Shown here piece by piece: positions 18,497 through 28,376 of a stretch of DNA of 64,000 nt (position 1 is its first letter; the number at the start of each line of letters is the position of its first letter). The stretch is taken from the NCBI GenBank assembly GCA_002384685.1, contig DGAZ01000043.1:39555-103554 (forward strand), written 5' to 3'. A program made the position numbers and the translations under genes. This DNA comes from Methylophilales bacterium UBA4017 (GTDB taxonomy: Bacteria > Pseudomonadota > Gammaproteobacteria > Burkholderiales > Methylophilaceae). The notes under the pieces are model-generated. The model did no database searches. It was not told the origin of the DNA and was given only the letters and a program-made list of their open reading frames with translations.

Positions 18497-18954
18497 GCAT
18501 ATGTATGAACCATAACATTACGATACAAGATACCATTCATCAAAAAAAAATCTTGTCCAAAAAAAATTGCAGTTATTGGCTTTCAGTATTCAAAAAAAAT
18601 CGCATCACCCTAACTATTAGAATAGTCAGTGAAATTGAATCCAAAGCGCTTAATAATAGGTATAGGAAAATTAATAAGCCCACCAATATTTTATCTTTTC
18701 AGATTGAAAGTAACCCGCTCATTGGGGATTTAGTGCTTTGCCATCCAATTATTAAAAAAGAGGCACGTGCCCAAAAGAAAAAAATTAATGACCATTACGC
18801 TCATCTACTTATCCATGGATGCCTTCACCTAATGGGTTTTGATCATGAGGATGAGGATGATGCAGTCGCTATGGAGAATAGAGAAAGGCTATTGTTAAAA
18901 AAATTAGGTATTAAAAATCCATATAAGTCCAATATAATGAAGGTAGATGAATAA
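18493..18954 (+). CDS. ybeY: Endoribonuclease YbeY
   Basis: 153 residues from the TTG at 18493, which has AGAG 8 nt upstream and overlaps the phoH stop by 4 nt; an ATG at 18505 gives 149 residues and is also possible. The zinc site is HGCLHLMGFDHEDED near residues 110-124, the UPF0054 H-x3-H-x5-H signature. PTNILSFQ matches the conserved N-terminal motif. Needed for 16S rRNA 3' end maturation. It overlaps corC by 8 nt. Confidence 0.94.
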   Translation: MSICMNHNITIQDTIHQKKILSKKNCSYWLSVFKKNRITLTIRIVSEIESKALNNRYRKINKPTNILSFQIESNPLIGDLVLCHPIIKKEARAQKKKINDHYAHLLIHGCLHLMGFDHEDEDDAVAMENRERLLLKKLGIKNPYKSNIMKVDE

Positions 18955-19774
18955 AAAGAAATCAAAATTTGCTCGGAAGATTAGAAATCTTCTTATCAGA
19001 CCCAAAGACAAAGAGCACCTGGGCGACATTTTAAAACAAGCTTTTGACAAGCATATGCTAGATGCTGACTCCTTGATGATGCTCGAAGGTGTTTTAAACG
19101 TTTCAGAGATGCAGGTAAGGGATATTATGATCCCGCGATCTCAAATGGACTTCATTGATATCTCAAAAAAACCTGAAGAATTTATTCCGTTCGTTATTGA
19201 AACAGCTCATTCCCGTTTTCCCGTAATAGAAGGTAGCATGAATGATGTGATTGGGATATTGCTTGCCAAAGATTTATTGAATTTTAATGAGAGGCAAGAT
19301 TTTGAGCTCCGCGATAAATTAAGGCCTGCTATTTTTGTACCTGAATCCAAAAGATTGAATGTTTTGTTAAAAGATTTTAAAAAAAATAGAAATCATATTG
19401 CAATCGTTGTAGATGAATATGGTGGCGTTTCAGGAATGGTAACTATTGAGGATGTCCTTGAGCAGATAGTCGGAGATATTGAAGACGAATATGATTATGA
19501 CGAGACTGAAGACAATATTATCGAAGAGAAATCGGGTAAATTTAGAATAAAGGCTGCCACCGAAATTGAAGACTTTAATGCTTTTTTTGCTACCGAATAT
19601 GCTGATGAAGATTTTACAACTGTGGGTGGCTTAATTACCAATAAATTTGGCTATCTTCCAGAAAAAAATGAAAAGATAACTTTTGATGGTTTCGATATCA
19701 CTATTCTAAGAGCTGATAGTAGGCAAATTCACACCCTAATGGTTTACGTAAATCTTCGTCCAGATAAAGCATAG
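18947..19774 (+). CDS. corC: CorC/HlyC-family CBS-domain protein
   Basis: 275 residues without membrane segments: a short N-terminal stretch, paired CBS domains (about 65-185, with RDIMIPRSQMDFI and VVDEYGGVSGMVTIED), and a C-terminal CorC_HlyC domain ending near residue 270. Acts in magnesium/cobalt efflux or ion regulation; exact biochemistry in this family is unsettled. Last gene of the miaB-phoH-ybeY-corC run. Confidence 0.92.
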   Translation: MNKKKSKFARKIRNLLIRPKDKEHLGDILKQAFDKHMLDADSLMMLEGVLNVSEMQVRDIMIPRSQMDFIDISKKPEEFIPFVIETAHSRFPVIEGSMNDVIGILLAKDLLNFNERQDFELRDKLRPAIFVPESKRLNVLLKDFKKNRNHIAIVVDEYGGVSGMVTIEDVLEQIVGDIEDEYDYDETEDNIIEEKSGKFRIKAATEIEDFNAFFATEYADEDFTTVGGLITNKFGYLPEKNEKITFDGFDITILRADSRQIHTLMVYVNLRPDKA

Positions 19775-19833
19775 GTTTTATTGAACTTAGTATCTAAATA
19801 AACACTCCTATTCTCTTTTAAAGGATGAAAATT

Positions 19834-20241
19834 ATGAAAACAATATTTCTTTTCTTATTAATTTTTTCTAATGCTATATTTGCAGAGCATCATGAAGAAG
19901 AACCAGGCATCATTCCTGATGCACTGGTTACCGAAGTTCCAACCCCTTATTGGGAGTTTGTTAACATCATTGGACTGCTTACAACAGAAGAAATTATAAA
20001 TATTCTTGGTGAGCCAGCAAAAAAGATTGATATTAAAATGAAGTCATCACGTGAAGTGATTGCTAGTACATGGTATTACCACAACCTTAATACAGACGAA
20101 TCAGGAAACTATTTTCCTACAACCGAGCTTGATATTATAGATGGGTTTGTAGAGGAGGTTGTTTTTATGAATGGGGTTGACGAAGCCGCGGTCATTGAAG
20201 GAAAAAAATACGAAGTTAAGAAGCCAGACACCCTGTTTTAA
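19834..20241 (+). CDS. Unrecognised exported protein, SmpA/BamE-like pattern
   Basis: 135 residues from the ATG at 19834, which has AAGGA 8 nt upstream; an ATG at 19825 overlaps that site. Signal peptide ending around IFA-EHH. The mature part has LTTEEIINILGEP followed by WYY and a glycine-turn-strand segment DGFVEEVVFM, the pattern of SmpA/OmlA (BamE-like) folds, but no Cys for lipidation. I do not recognise a named family. It lies between corC and lnt, and its 3' flank holds a strong hairpin reaching into lnt. Confidence 0.7.
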   Translation: MKTIFLFLLIFSNAIFAEHHEEEPGIIPDALVTEVPTPYWEFVNIIGLLTTEEIINILGEPAKKIDIKMKSSREVIASTWYYHNLNTDESGNYFPTTELDIIDGFVEEVVFMNGVDEAAVIEGKKYEVKKPDTLF

Positions 20242-20265
20242 TTCTTTCTACTCACTTAAAATACC

Positions 20266-20298
20266 GATGTACAATTAATGCATGATTAGTTGTACATC
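20266..20298 (+). promoter_or_regulatory. 14-bp hairpin holding the lnt start codon in its loop
   Basis: Bases 20266-20279 pair with 20285-20298: nine Watson-Crick pairs (GATGTACAA with TTGTACATC), one T-G wobble, then TAAT with ATTA. The 5-nt loop GCATG contains the ATG (20282-20284) of lnt. No T run follows, so it is a poor terminator; no Shine-Dalgarno is visible before the ATG. It may control lnt translation, act as a DNA operator, or both. Confidence 0.55.
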
Positions 20299-21769
20299 AA
20301 TCTTAAAAAACTACCATGCTTACTCCCTAGCCTTTATCGTTGGCTTAATATCTGTTTTTGGGTTCTCTCCATTTAATTTCTATGCAGTTCCTTTCCTAAC
20401 AATATTGTTTTTTTTATATCTTCAACAACGCTCACCGTCCAAATATCTATCTAGTATTTTTTTCGGGTTAGGTTTTTTCTTGGGCGGAATACATTGGATA
20501 TTTATTAGTCTGAATGTCTTTGGGCAGATGCCAATTTTTCTTGCTGCATTTTTAACCTTACTCTTTTGCTTATTCTTATCTTTATTCTTTCTTCCCCTTG
20601 CATTTGGAAAACACCATCTTTGGGTTATATTAGTCCCTATCACTTTTACATTGGCAGAGTGGTTAAGAGGCTTTATTTTTACTGGTTTTCCATGGATATC
20701 ATACGGGTACAGTCAGTTACCCGGGAGCCCGTTGGCTGGTTACTTTGCAATTACTGGTGTTCATGGTGTAACATTTTTAATATTTTTTTCTGCAACGCTT
20801 ATCTTCACAATCATTTCAAGCTATCGCAACAAGCTTAAGCTCTTATGCTTATTTGGTCTTATTCTTATTTGGTTGGGTGGATACTTTCTTCAACAGATTG
20901 AATGGACAAAACCCTTCAAAGAACCTTTTTCAGTAAGCTTACTTCAGGGAAATATTCCCCAAGATAAAAAATGGGATAAGGACCTGATAAATCAAAGCTT
21001 AATTAAGTACATTAATTTAATTGAGAGTAGCTCTTCATCGCTTATTATTCTTCCTGAAACATCAATACCCCTGCTTTACCACAACCTTCCTTCCGGTTTT
21101 AAAAAAAGATTGAGCGATCATGCTCATAAAAATGAAGGGGATATTATTATTGGGGTCATTGAAAAGCAAGATGGTCACTACTTTAATAGCGCACTTTCTA
21201 TAGGTCGTAATGGTGAACAACGGTACCAAAAATTTCATCTTGTTCCTTTTGGTGAATTCATACCGTTTAAATTTATTTTAAAATTTATTTATGAAAATTG
21301 GTTAAATATTCCTTTTAGCGACTTATCAAGAGGTCCTAATCTGCAAGACCCGTTCCTATTCAATGGAATTAAGCTGGCTATTAATATCTGTTATGAGGAT
21401 GTTTTTGGTTACGAAATTACCAAACCTCTTCCTAATGCCAACATCTTAGTAAATCTCAGTAATGATGCGTGGTATGGGGAATCAATTGCATCGAAACAAC
21501 ACCTTCAAATCGCTCAAGGTCGTGCACTAGAAACTGGAAGGATGATGCTAAGATCAACAAATACTGGCGCTACCGCAATCATTAGTGCTAAGGGAAGAAT
21601 ACTCAATCAATTGCCGCTTTTTAAGGAAGGTATTTTAAGTGATTATGTTCAACCTTTCGAAGGATCAACCCCATATATTAGATACGGGAATTATCCAATA
21701 GTGGGTTTATGTGTATTACTTTTAATTTTTTGTTTTATAAAAAGAAAAAATAGTGGCACTAAGCTTTAA
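20282..21769 (+). CDS. lnt: Apolipoprotein N-acyltransferase
   Basis: 495 residues. About six N-terminal membrane helices, a periplasmic carbon-nitrogen hydrolase domain (about 215-470) and a final C-terminal helix. The catalytic triad is visible as Glu259 (LPETS), Lys317 (YQKFHLVPFGE) and Cys370 (INICYED). Adds the third acyl chain to lipoproteins before Lol sorting, which links it to lolB, mlaA and the lipoproteins in this window. The only plausible ATG sits inside a strong hairpin. Confidence 0.95.
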   Translation: MISCTSILKNYHAYSLAFIVGLISVFGFSPFNFYAVPFLTILFFLYLQQRSPSKYLSSIFFGLGFFLGGIHWIFISLNVFGQMPIFLAAFLTLLFCLFLSLFFLPLAFGKHHLWVILVPITFTLAEWLRGFIFTGFPWISYGYSQLPGSPLAGYFAITGVHGVTFLIFFSATLIFTIISSYRNKLKLLCLFGLILIWLGGYFLQQIEWTKPFKEPFSVSLLQGNIPQDKKWDKDLINQSLIKYINLIESSSSSLIILPETSIPLLYHNLPSGFKKRLSDHAHKNEGDIIIGVIEKQDGHYFNSALSIGRNGEQRYQKFHLVPFGEFIPFKFILKFIYENWLNIPFSDLSRGPNLQDPFLFNGIKLAINICYEDVFGYEITKPLPNANILVNLSNDAWYGESIASKQHLQIAQGRALETGRMMLRSTNTGATAIISAKGRILNQLPLFKEGILSDYVQPFEGSTPYIRYGNYPIVGLCVLLLIFCFIKRKNSGTKL

Positions 21770-21820
21770 TGTGGGTTAAAAAAACAGTAAAATGCATCGT
21801 TACCTATCAAATAAAAAACT

Positions 21821-22744
21821 ATGGCAATCACTTTTCAAGAAATTATTATCAAATTACAGGCTTACTGGGCGGATCAAAAATGCGCATTAGTTCAGCCGTA
21901 TGATATGGAGGTGGGTGCTGGCACCTCACACACCGCGACCTTCTTAAGGTCACTAGGTCCAGAACCATGGAAAGCAGCCTACGTTCAGCCAAGCAGAAGG
22001 CCAAAGGATGGAAGGTATGGGGAAAATCCAAACCGTCTACAGCATTATTATCAGTTTCAAGTTGTATTAAAACCATCGCCCGACAATATTGTTGATCTAT
22101 ATTTAAATTCCCTAAAAAGCCTTGGCTTCAATTTAGAAGAAAATGACGTGCGGTTAGTTGAGGATAATTGGGAAAATCCTACCCTGGGTGCATGGGGATT
22201 AGGTTGGGAGGTTTGGTTAAATGGTATGGAAGTAACTCAATTTACCTATTTTCAACAAGTTGGCGGGATTCCGTGCAAACCGATAACCGGAGAAATTACT
22301 TATGGGTTAGAAAGGCTAGCAATGTACATACAAAAAGTTGATAGCGTTTATGACATCCAGTGGAATGACGACATCACTTACGGCGATGTATTTTTGCAAA
22401 ATGAAATAGAGCAAAGTACTTATAATTTTGAGCACAGCGACCCTGAATTTTTGCTTCAATCATTTAATGGGTATGAAAAACAAGCAAAATATTTAGTCAA
22501 GATGGAGTTGCCCTTACCGGCATATGAGCAGGTATTAAAAGCAGCCCATACCTTCAACCTACTTGATGCAAGAGGTGTGATTGGGGTAACAGAAAGAGCG
22601 GAATATATTGGTAAAATTAGAAATATTTCCAGAGATGTTGCTAAGTCATACCTGGACAGCAGGATGCAATTAGGATTTCCGTTAGCCAACCCGGAGCATG
22701 CGAATGAAATAATTAAGGCTATAAAGAATAATGCAAAAAAATAA
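21821..22744 (+). CDS. glyQ: Glycyl-tRNA synthetase alpha subunit
   Basis: 307 residues, the usual size for the alpha chain of the bacterial alpha2beta2 enzyme. Class II motifs are evident: [39 protein letters not shown] and a motif 3 region [12 protein letters not shown]. It overlaps glyS by 14 nt, which suggests translational coupling of the two subunits. Confidence 0.97.
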   Translation: MAITFQEIIIKLQAYWADQKCALVQPYDMEVGAGTSHTATFLRSLGPEPWKAAYVQPSRRPKDGRYGENPNRLQHYYQFQVVLKPSPDNIVDLYLNSLKSLGFNLEENDVRLVEDNWENPTLGAWGLGWEVWLNGMEVTQFTYFQQVGGIPCKPITGEITYGLERLAMYIQKVDSVYDIQWNDDITYGDVFLQNEIEQSTYNFEHSDPEFLLQSFNGYEKQAKYLVKMELPLPAYEQVLKAAHTFNLLDARGVIGVTERAEYIGKIRNISRDVAKSYLDSRMQLGFPLANPEHANEIIKAIKNNAKK

Positions 22745-24827
22745 TTTATTAATAGAAATTCTTACCGAAGAACTGCCTCCGCTTTCACAGAAGGAATTAG
22801 GTGAAGCATTTGCAAAGAGCATTACCCAATCCATCCTTGACCTTAAGCTAATAGAAACACTTGATTACGAAACATTCTCCACTCCACGAAGAATTGGGGT
22901 ATTAGTTAAACAAGTCCTTTTATGTGGGGAAACCCAAAAGAAAAAAATTAAACTAATGCCAGCTAAAGTTGGCTTTAATGATGAAAATAAGCCTACCGAT
23001 GCATTGATCAAGAAACTTGCCTCGCTAGGTGAGAATGCATCAGCAACCAATAATATAGAGCTGGTTGAGGAAAATGGTCAATCAAACATATATCTAGAGA
23101 AAAGTTTTGTGGGTAAAAATCTAAATGAAGAATTGTCTGCAATTATTAACTATAGTCTAACGAATTTACCAATAAAAAAACTGATGAGCTATCAGCTAAA
23201 TGATGGGTGGACAACCGTTAACTTTGTGAGGCCGGTGAAAAACATTCTAGCAGTCCATGGGAATAGACTGGTCGAGTTGGAATGCATGGGCTTAAAATCA
23301 GTGGCTTATACCTATGGCCATAGGTTTCAATCAATGCATGATGTTATTCAAATAAAGGATGCGGACTTATACGAAAACATTATGCTAAGTGAAGGTGGCG
23401 TAATAGTATGCTTTAACAAAAGAAAAGATAAAATTAAAAATGACTTAAATGCTGCAGTAAAAAAAATTGGTAGTAAATTTCATGCTATTCAAGATGAAAA
23501 ATTGCTTGAAGAAGTAACGTCATTAGTTGAGATGCCAAATATTTTAATTGGCAGGTTTGAAAACCAATATCTAAATGTCCCTCAAGAGTGCTTAATACTA
23601 ACAATGCAGTCCAACCAAAAATATTTTCCCATACTTAATGATGAAGGGGAATTAACCAACTCCTTTGTCATAGTTTCAAACATACACCCAAAAAACACAC
23701 AGAACATCGTAGAAGGAAATGAAAAAGTTATTAGGCCCAGACTTGCAGATGCAGAATTTTTTTACAAAAAAGACAAAGCTAATACATTAAAAAAATATTC
23801 TAAAAACCTAAGATCCATTACCTATCACAATAAATTAGGCACACAACATGACAGAGCTTTAAGAGTTGCAAAATTGATGGAATTTATATCAAAAAAATTA
23901 CATGTAGATGATAATGTAAATTTTGAAAATCTAGCGCTGCATGCAAAAGCAGACCTGCTAAGCCTTATGGTTGGTGAATTTCCTGAACTACAAGGGGTCA
24001 TCGGAAGGTATTATGCATTAGAAGAAAATCACAGCGACACTTTCGCCAATGCTATTGAGGATCACTATAAGCCAAAATTCTCTGGGGACAAGCTTCCTAA
24101 AGATCAGCTGGGGGACATGCTTGCCATAGCAGATAAGATTGAAACATTAATTAGTCTTTTCTCTATTGGAGAAAAACCAACAGGAGTAAAAGACCCTTTT
24201 GCGCTTAGAAGAAATGCAATTGGCCTTATTAGAATTTTAGCAGAAAAAAATATTTCCCTAGACCTGAATGAAATTTTGAACACTTTCTACCCAAGCTCTA
24301 ATTCAAATAATTTAAATGAATTGAAGGTATTTATTCAAGAACGACTCATTAATTATTTAAAAGATAAGGATTATACTTCTCAACAAGTTGAAGCGGTAGC
24401 TGGTGAGATGCCAAATAACTTAAATAATATTCTTGAAAGAATAGATGCTGTTAAAACTTTTTCTGAATTTAATGAGTCAAAAAACTTAGCTTCTGCAAAT
24501 AAAAGGGTGGTAAATATTCTGAGGAAATATAATTCAAATAACAATGAAGCTATAAATACATCACTTCTCATAGAGCCAGAAGAAAAAGTTCTCTTTAAAT
24601 CGTTAAATGAGACTAGCAAGCTTATAAGTGAGTTCATAAAAGCAGATAACTATGTCCAAGCATTAACGATGCTGATAAAGCTTAAAGAGCCAATTGATTT
24701 ATTTTTTGACAAGATTATGGTAAATGCCGACGACGATGCAATTAAAGTGAATCGGCATAATTTACTGATACAGCTCCATAAAGAGATGAATTGCGTTGCA
24801 GACATCTCTAAGCTATCCAACCAATGA
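22731..24827 (+). CDS. glyS: Glycyl-tRNA synthetase beta subunit
   Basis: 698 residues, starting [12 protein letters not shown] as usual. Contains the HD-like region and the C-terminal anticodon-binding (DALR-like) domain with [10 protein letters not shown] near residue 667. Partner of glyQ. Its stop overlaps the gmhB start in an ATGA. Confidence 0.97.
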   Translation: MQKNNLLIEILTEELPPLSQKELGEAFAKSITQSILDLKLIETLDYETFSTPRRIGVLVKQVLLCGETQKKKIKLMPAKVGFNDENKPTDALIKKLASLGENASATNNIELVEENGQSNIYLEKSFVGKNLNEELSAIINYSLTNLPIKKLMSYQLNDGWTTVNFVRPVKNILAVHGNRLVELECMGLKSVAYTYGHRFQSMHDVIQIKDADLYENIMLSEGGVIVCFNKRKDKIKNDLNAAVKKIGSKFHAIQDEKLLEEVTSLVEMPNILIGRFENQYLNVPQECLILTMQSNQKYFPILNDEGELTNSFVIVSNIHPKNTQNIVEGNEKVIRPRLADAEFFYKKDKANTLKKYSKNLRSITYHNKLGTQHDRALRVAKLMEFISKKLHVDDNVNFENLALHAKADLLSLMVGEFPELQGVIGRYYALEENHSDTFANAIEDHYKPKFSGDKLPKDQLGDMLAIADKIETLISLFSIGEKPTGVKDPFALRRNAIGLIRILAEKNISLDLNEILNTFYPSSNSNNLNELKVFIQERLINYLKDKDYTSQQVEAVAGEMPNNLNNILERIDAVKTFSEFNESKNLASANKRVVNILRKYNSNNNEAINTSLLIEPEEKVLFKSLNETSKLISEFIKADNYVQALTMLIKLKEPIDLFFDKIMVNADDDAIKVNRHNLLIQLHKEMNCVADISKLSNQ

Positions 24828-25366
24828 AGCTTGTAATATTAGATCGCGATGGAGTCATCAATCAAGATAGTGCTAACTACATAAAAAGTCCTAATGAATG
24901 GATTCCAATACCTAATAGTCTGGAAGCGATTTCCCTGTTAAATCAAAATGGATATTCTGTTGTGATAGCTACTAATCAATCAGGGGTTGGGAGAGGGCTT
25001 TATGGTATTGAAGAGCTTAATAACATTCATTCAAAAATGTTAAAAATGCTTGCTGAACTTGGTGGGTCAATTGATGCAATATTTTATTGTACCCACACAG
25101 ACGAAGATCATTGCAGTTGTCGCAAACCAAAACCAGGAATGCTTATGGAAATAAAAAATAGGTTTTCAGTTTCATTTGAGAGTATCTGTGGGGTTGGAGA
25201 TTCATTAAGAGATTTACAAGCCTATGAACAAGTTGGCATGCAACCTATTCTAGTTAAAACTGGAAATGGTGAAAAGACCTTTTTGGAAAATAAGTACCCT
25301 AAGACCTCCTTAGTTTTTGAAGATCTTTTTGAGGCAGCCACAAAGATTATTGAGGGACATAAATGA
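24824..25366 (+). CDS. gmhB: D-glycero-beta-D-manno-heptose-1,7-bisphosphate 7-phosphatase
   Basis: 180 residues of the HAD-IIIA type: DRDGVIN at 7-13 with the nucleophile Asp, ATNQSGVGRG near 46, zinc-binding Cys/His loop in FYCTHTDEDHCSCRKPKPGM near 88-107, and GVGDSLRDLQA. Third step of ADP-heptose synthesis for lipopolysaccharide core. Overlaps plsC by ATGA, the common glyS-gmhB-plsC order. Confidence 0.94.
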   Translation: MKLVILDRDGVINQDSANYIKSPNEWIPIPNSLEAISLLNQNGYSVVIATNQSGVGRGLYGIEELNNIHSKMLKMLAELGGSIDAIFYCTHTDEDHCSCRKPKPGMLMEIKNRFSVSFESICGVGDSLRDLQAYEQVGMQPILVKTGNGEKTFLENKYPKTSLVFEDLFEAATKIIEGHK

Positions 25367-26073
25367 TCGTAGTAATTCGATCCTTGATTTTTCAGCTCGG
25401 AATGTTGTTATTTACAGTTCCATTTACCTTTTTAGCTACAAGCACAATCTTTTTTACTCCCGTCAATAGAAATAAATTTATATCCCTGTGGGCCAAAGCG
25501 ATGTTGCTATGGCTTAAATTTACTTGCAATTTATCATTCACGGTTTTAGGGACTGAAAATATTCCCAGATCCCCTTGTATTATTTTCTCCAAACATCAAT
25601 CTGCTTGGGAAACATTAGCTTTGCAAAAAATTTTTCCTCCTCAAGTTTGGGTTCTAAAAAGAGAATTATTATGGCTCCCTTTTTTTGGGTGGGGATTAGC
25701 AATGACTTCACCAATAGCCATAAATAGACGAGCAGGGAGGAGATCATTAGATCAGATACTCAGTCAAGGCATAGATCGAATTAAAAAAGGTTTTTTTGTA
25801 GTAATATTTCCAGAAGGAACTAGGTCAAAACCTTTAGAGAGTGGAAAGTATCATATAGGAGGCGCTTGGCTTGCTACACAATCAAAATTAGATGTTATTC
25901 CAGTAGCTCATAATGCTGGGTTCTATTGGTCAAAAAATTCTTTTATTAAAAAACCAGGTGTAATTAAAGTTATTATTGGTAAACCAATAAAATCCGAAGG
26001 CTTAAAGGCTGATCAATTAAACGGTGTTGCAAAAAAATGGATTGAAGAAACAATGCTTAAAATAAATGTTTAA
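25363..26073 (+). CDS. plsC: 1-acyl-sn-glycerol-3-phosphate acyltransferase
   Basis: 236 residues with two N-terminal hydrophobic segments. The acyltransferase motif I is KHQSAWE, that is H-x4-E in place of the textbook H-x4-D; I have seen this variant in betaproteobacterial PlsC. Motif III FPEGTRSKP is intact near residue 150. Makes phosphatidic acid from lysophosphatidic acid at the inner membrane. Overlaps the next gene by 8 nt. Confidence 0.93.
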   Translation: MIVVIRSLIFQLGMLLFTVPFTFLATSTIFFTPVNRNKFISLWAKAMLLWLKFTCNLSFTVLGTENIPRSPCIIFSKHQSAWETLALQKIFPPQVWVLKRELLWLPFFGWGLAMTSPIAINRRAGRRSLDQILSQGIDRIKKGFFVVIFPEGTRSKPLESGKYHIGGAWLATQSKLDVIPVAHNAGFYWSKNSFIKKPGVIKVIIGKPIKSEGLKADQLNGVAKKWIEETMLKINV

Positions 26074-26785
26074 TTTTAGCGCAACTGAATCGGTAACATT
26101 AAGTAATGGTGAAACAATTCACTATCTACTTAAAAGACGACAAAGACGCTCATTAGGTCTAAAGGTTACTTTTGATGGTCTTGTTGTTCATGCACCTTTT
26201 CTAATGAGTAAAAATAAAATAAATGCATTGTTGTTAAATAAAACCAAATGGTTGTTATCGAAAATCCGCTCCATCGAACCAAGCCCACCCTCTTTCAGTA
26301 TTTCCAATAATGAAACCTTTGAATTGCTAGGCTGCGAAATTTCTATTAAGACTAAGATCGGATCAATAAGAATAATTAATATATCAAGCAATATCTGCTC
26401 TATAACATACAAAGAGAATGATAGTGATGCGCAGGTTAAACAATTTTTTCATAGATGGCTTAAGCAATATGCTTTAGATTTTTTTTCAGAAAGGGTGCAA
26501 TTTTATTGTAAAAAAAATGGGTTCACGAGTGGAAAAGTGTTTATCTCTAACGCTAAAACCAGATGGGGTACATGCAACAGTAAAACTGATATACGATTAA
26601 ACTGGAGGCTAATTCAAGCTCCTTTAGATGTAATTGATTATGTGATTTGTCACGAGCTATCTCATACAAGATTCATGAATCATTCTCACCAGTTCTGGCA
26701 CCTAGTTTCTTCTGTATGCCCTAACTACAAAGTCTCAGAGACTTACTTAAAAAATCAAGGACTTAGTCTTTACAGATTAGATTGA
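26066..26785 (+). CDS. YgjP/SprT-like metallopeptidase-family protein (DUF45)
   Basis: 239 residues. The M48-like zinc motif is CHELSHTRFMNHSHQFW near residues 195-211, with HExxH and a third His downstream; upstream TRWGTCNSKTDIRLNWRL is the family signature. Function of YgjP proteins is not settled. Last gene of the glyQ-to-DUF45 run; its 3' end overlaps that of the convergent SCO gene by 9 nt. Confidence 0.9.
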   Translation: MFNFSATESVTLSNGETIHYLLKRRQRRSLGLKVTFDGLVVHAPFLMSKNKINALLLNKTKWLLSKIRSIEPSPPSFSISNNETFELLGCEISIKTKIGSIRIINISSNICSITYKENDSDAQVKQFFHRWLKQYALDFFSERVQFYCKKNGFTSGKVFISNAKTRWGTCNSKTDIRLNWRLIQAPLDVIDYVICHELSHTRFMNHSHQFWHLVSSVCPNYKVSETYLKNQGLSLYRLD

Positions 26786-27352
26786 GATTAGATGCTGTAT
26801 GTCTTCAATAATACTTTCAACTTTTGAGCCGTAGGGGTGCCTAACCCTTATCTTTCCGTCTTTGTCAATAATGTAAATCCCAGAAGAATGGTCGATAGTG
26901 TATGAGTCTCCCTCGCCTACTTTCATGTGAAAAATCTTATATTGACTTGCTACCCTATTAATATCCTCTTGCGAGCCTGTCAGTCCAATAAAACTTTTAT
27001 CAAACGAAGGTACATAGCTATTTAGAAGGCTTTGGTTGTCTCTTTCAGGATCTAAGGTAATAAATATAACTTGAAGCTTATCGCTCTGCTTACCAAGACT
27101 TTCTTTAATAAATTTTAATTCCTGCATAGAGGTAGGGCAAATATCAGGGCAATGTGTAAATCCAAAAAAGATAGCAACGACAGACCCTTTAAAATCAGTA
27201 ATTTTTTTTATTTCACCGGTATGGGATAAAAGTTCGAAGCTGGAATTTAGATTGGCATTTGATATATCCGAGCCATTGAACTTAAATTCTGCATTTTTAG
27301 CACAGGATACTAATATCAAAGAAAAGATAATAAAAAAAATATTTTTAATCAT
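26777..27352 (-). CDS. SCO1/SenC/PrrC copper-chaperone lipoprotein
   Basis: 191 residues from the ATG at 27350-27352, which has GAGGAA at the right distance; a longer frame from 27373 would bury the signal. Lipobox LVSC with Cys17. Thioredoxin-like fold with copper motif THCPDIC (Cys68 and Cys72) and the conserved His in TIDHSSG. Delivers copper to the CuA site of cytochrome c oxidase or maintains thiols. The protein stands alone here, with no oxidase genes nearby. Confidence 0.92.
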   Translation of the reverse strand: MIKNIFFIIFSLILVSCAKNAEFKFNGSDISNANLNSSFELLSHTGEIKKITDFKGSVVAIFFGFTHCPDICPTSMQELKFIKESLGKQSDKLQVIFITLDPERDNQSLLNSYVPSFDKSFIGLTGSQEDINRVASQYKIFHMKVGEGDSYTIDHSSGIYIIDKDGKIRVRHPYGSKVESIIEDIQHLISI

Positions 27353-27440
27353 AGATGTTCCTCTAAAGGTCAAATCATTTTATCATGCTATCTTATGTCA
27401 ATAAGAACGTATAAGCGTTCAATTTAAAAGGATCAATTTA

Positions 27441-28376
27441 ATGGCTATACCTAGCTCAATGGAAGATAGAGATGGTTTAATATGGTATGACGACAAACTA
27501 GTGCCATGGAGAGAGGCAAAGACCCACGTTTTAACCCATACACTTCACTACGGCCTTGGAGTCTTTGAGGGTGTGAGAGCATATGAAGCTAAAGATGGTA
27601 CAGCTATTTTTAGATTGCATGATCATACAGAACGGCTCTTTAATTCAGCTCATATTGTTGGTATGAAGATGCCTTTTTCCAAAAATATAATCAACGATGC
27701 TCATAAGAAGTCGGTAAAGGAAAATAATCTCAAATCTGGTTACATTAGACCTATGGCTTTTTATGGTTCAGAGGCTATGGGCATATCAGCAACCACTCTT
27801 TCAACACACGTTATTGTTGCCGCATGGAGCTGGGGTGCATATATGGGTCAAGAGGCAATTGATAAAGGGATAAATGTAAAAACTTCATCCTTCTCAAGGC
27901 ATCACGTAAACGTAACAATGTGTAAAGCCAAAGCCAATGGTAACTATATGAACTCAATACTTGCTCATCAAGAAGCAACTGCTGATGGCTACCAAGAGGC
28001 GCTTATGTTAGATACTCAAGGCTATGTTTGTGAGGGGTCAGGGGAGAATATTTTTATAGTCAAAAAAGGCAAGCTCTACACGCCAACACTTTCAAGTGCT
28101 CTTGAGGGCATTACACGAGATACAGTAATAACAATTGCTAAAGATTTAGGTATCGATGTAATTGAAAAAAGCATTACTCGGGACGAGGTTTACACGGCAG
28201 ATGAAGCTTTCTTTACTGGAACAGCGGCAGAGGTAACACCTATAAAACAATTAGATCGAAGAAATATCGGCTCTGGGAGTAAAGGTGAGATTACCGATAA
28301 GATTCAGAGTATTTACTTTGATATTGTCTTTGGAAGAAATGAAAAGTACAAAAAGTGGTTAAGTTATATTGATTAA
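27441..28376 (+). CDS. ilvE: Branched-chain amino-acid aminotransferase
   Basis: 311 residues of PLP fold type IV. THTLHYGLGVFEGVRAY near residue 33, the PLP lysine in MCKAKANGNYMNS near 158, and GSGENIFIVKKG plus TAAEVTPI. Last step of Val, Leu and Ile synthesis. An AAAGGATC ribosome site precedes the ATG. The following zinc-finger gene starts inside its last codons. Confidence 0.95.
   Translation: MAIPSSMEDRDGLIWYDDKLVPWREAKTHVLTHTLHYGLGVFEGVRAYEAKDGTAIFRLHDHTERLFNSAHIVGMKMPFSKNIINDAHKKSVKENNLKSGYIRPMAFYGSEAMGISATTLSTHVIVAAWSWGAYMGQEAIDKGINVKTSSFSRHHVNVTMCKAKANGNYMNSILAHQEATADGYQEALMLDTQGYVCEGSGENIFIVKKGKLYTPTLSSALEGITRDTVITIAKDLGIDVIEKSITRDEVYTADEAFFTGTAAEVTPIKQLDRRNIGSGSKGEITDKIQSIYFDIVFGRNEKYKKWLSYID

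Noticed and set aside
25363..26073. PlsC with H-x4-E as possible inactive variant
   Set aside because: This Asp-to-Glu form is familiar from betaproteobacterial PlsC, and the other motifs are intact, so it is not a sign of lost activity.
27405..27420. Small dyad GAACG/CGTTC before ilvE
   Set aside because: Only five pairs; too weak to call an operator or hairpin.
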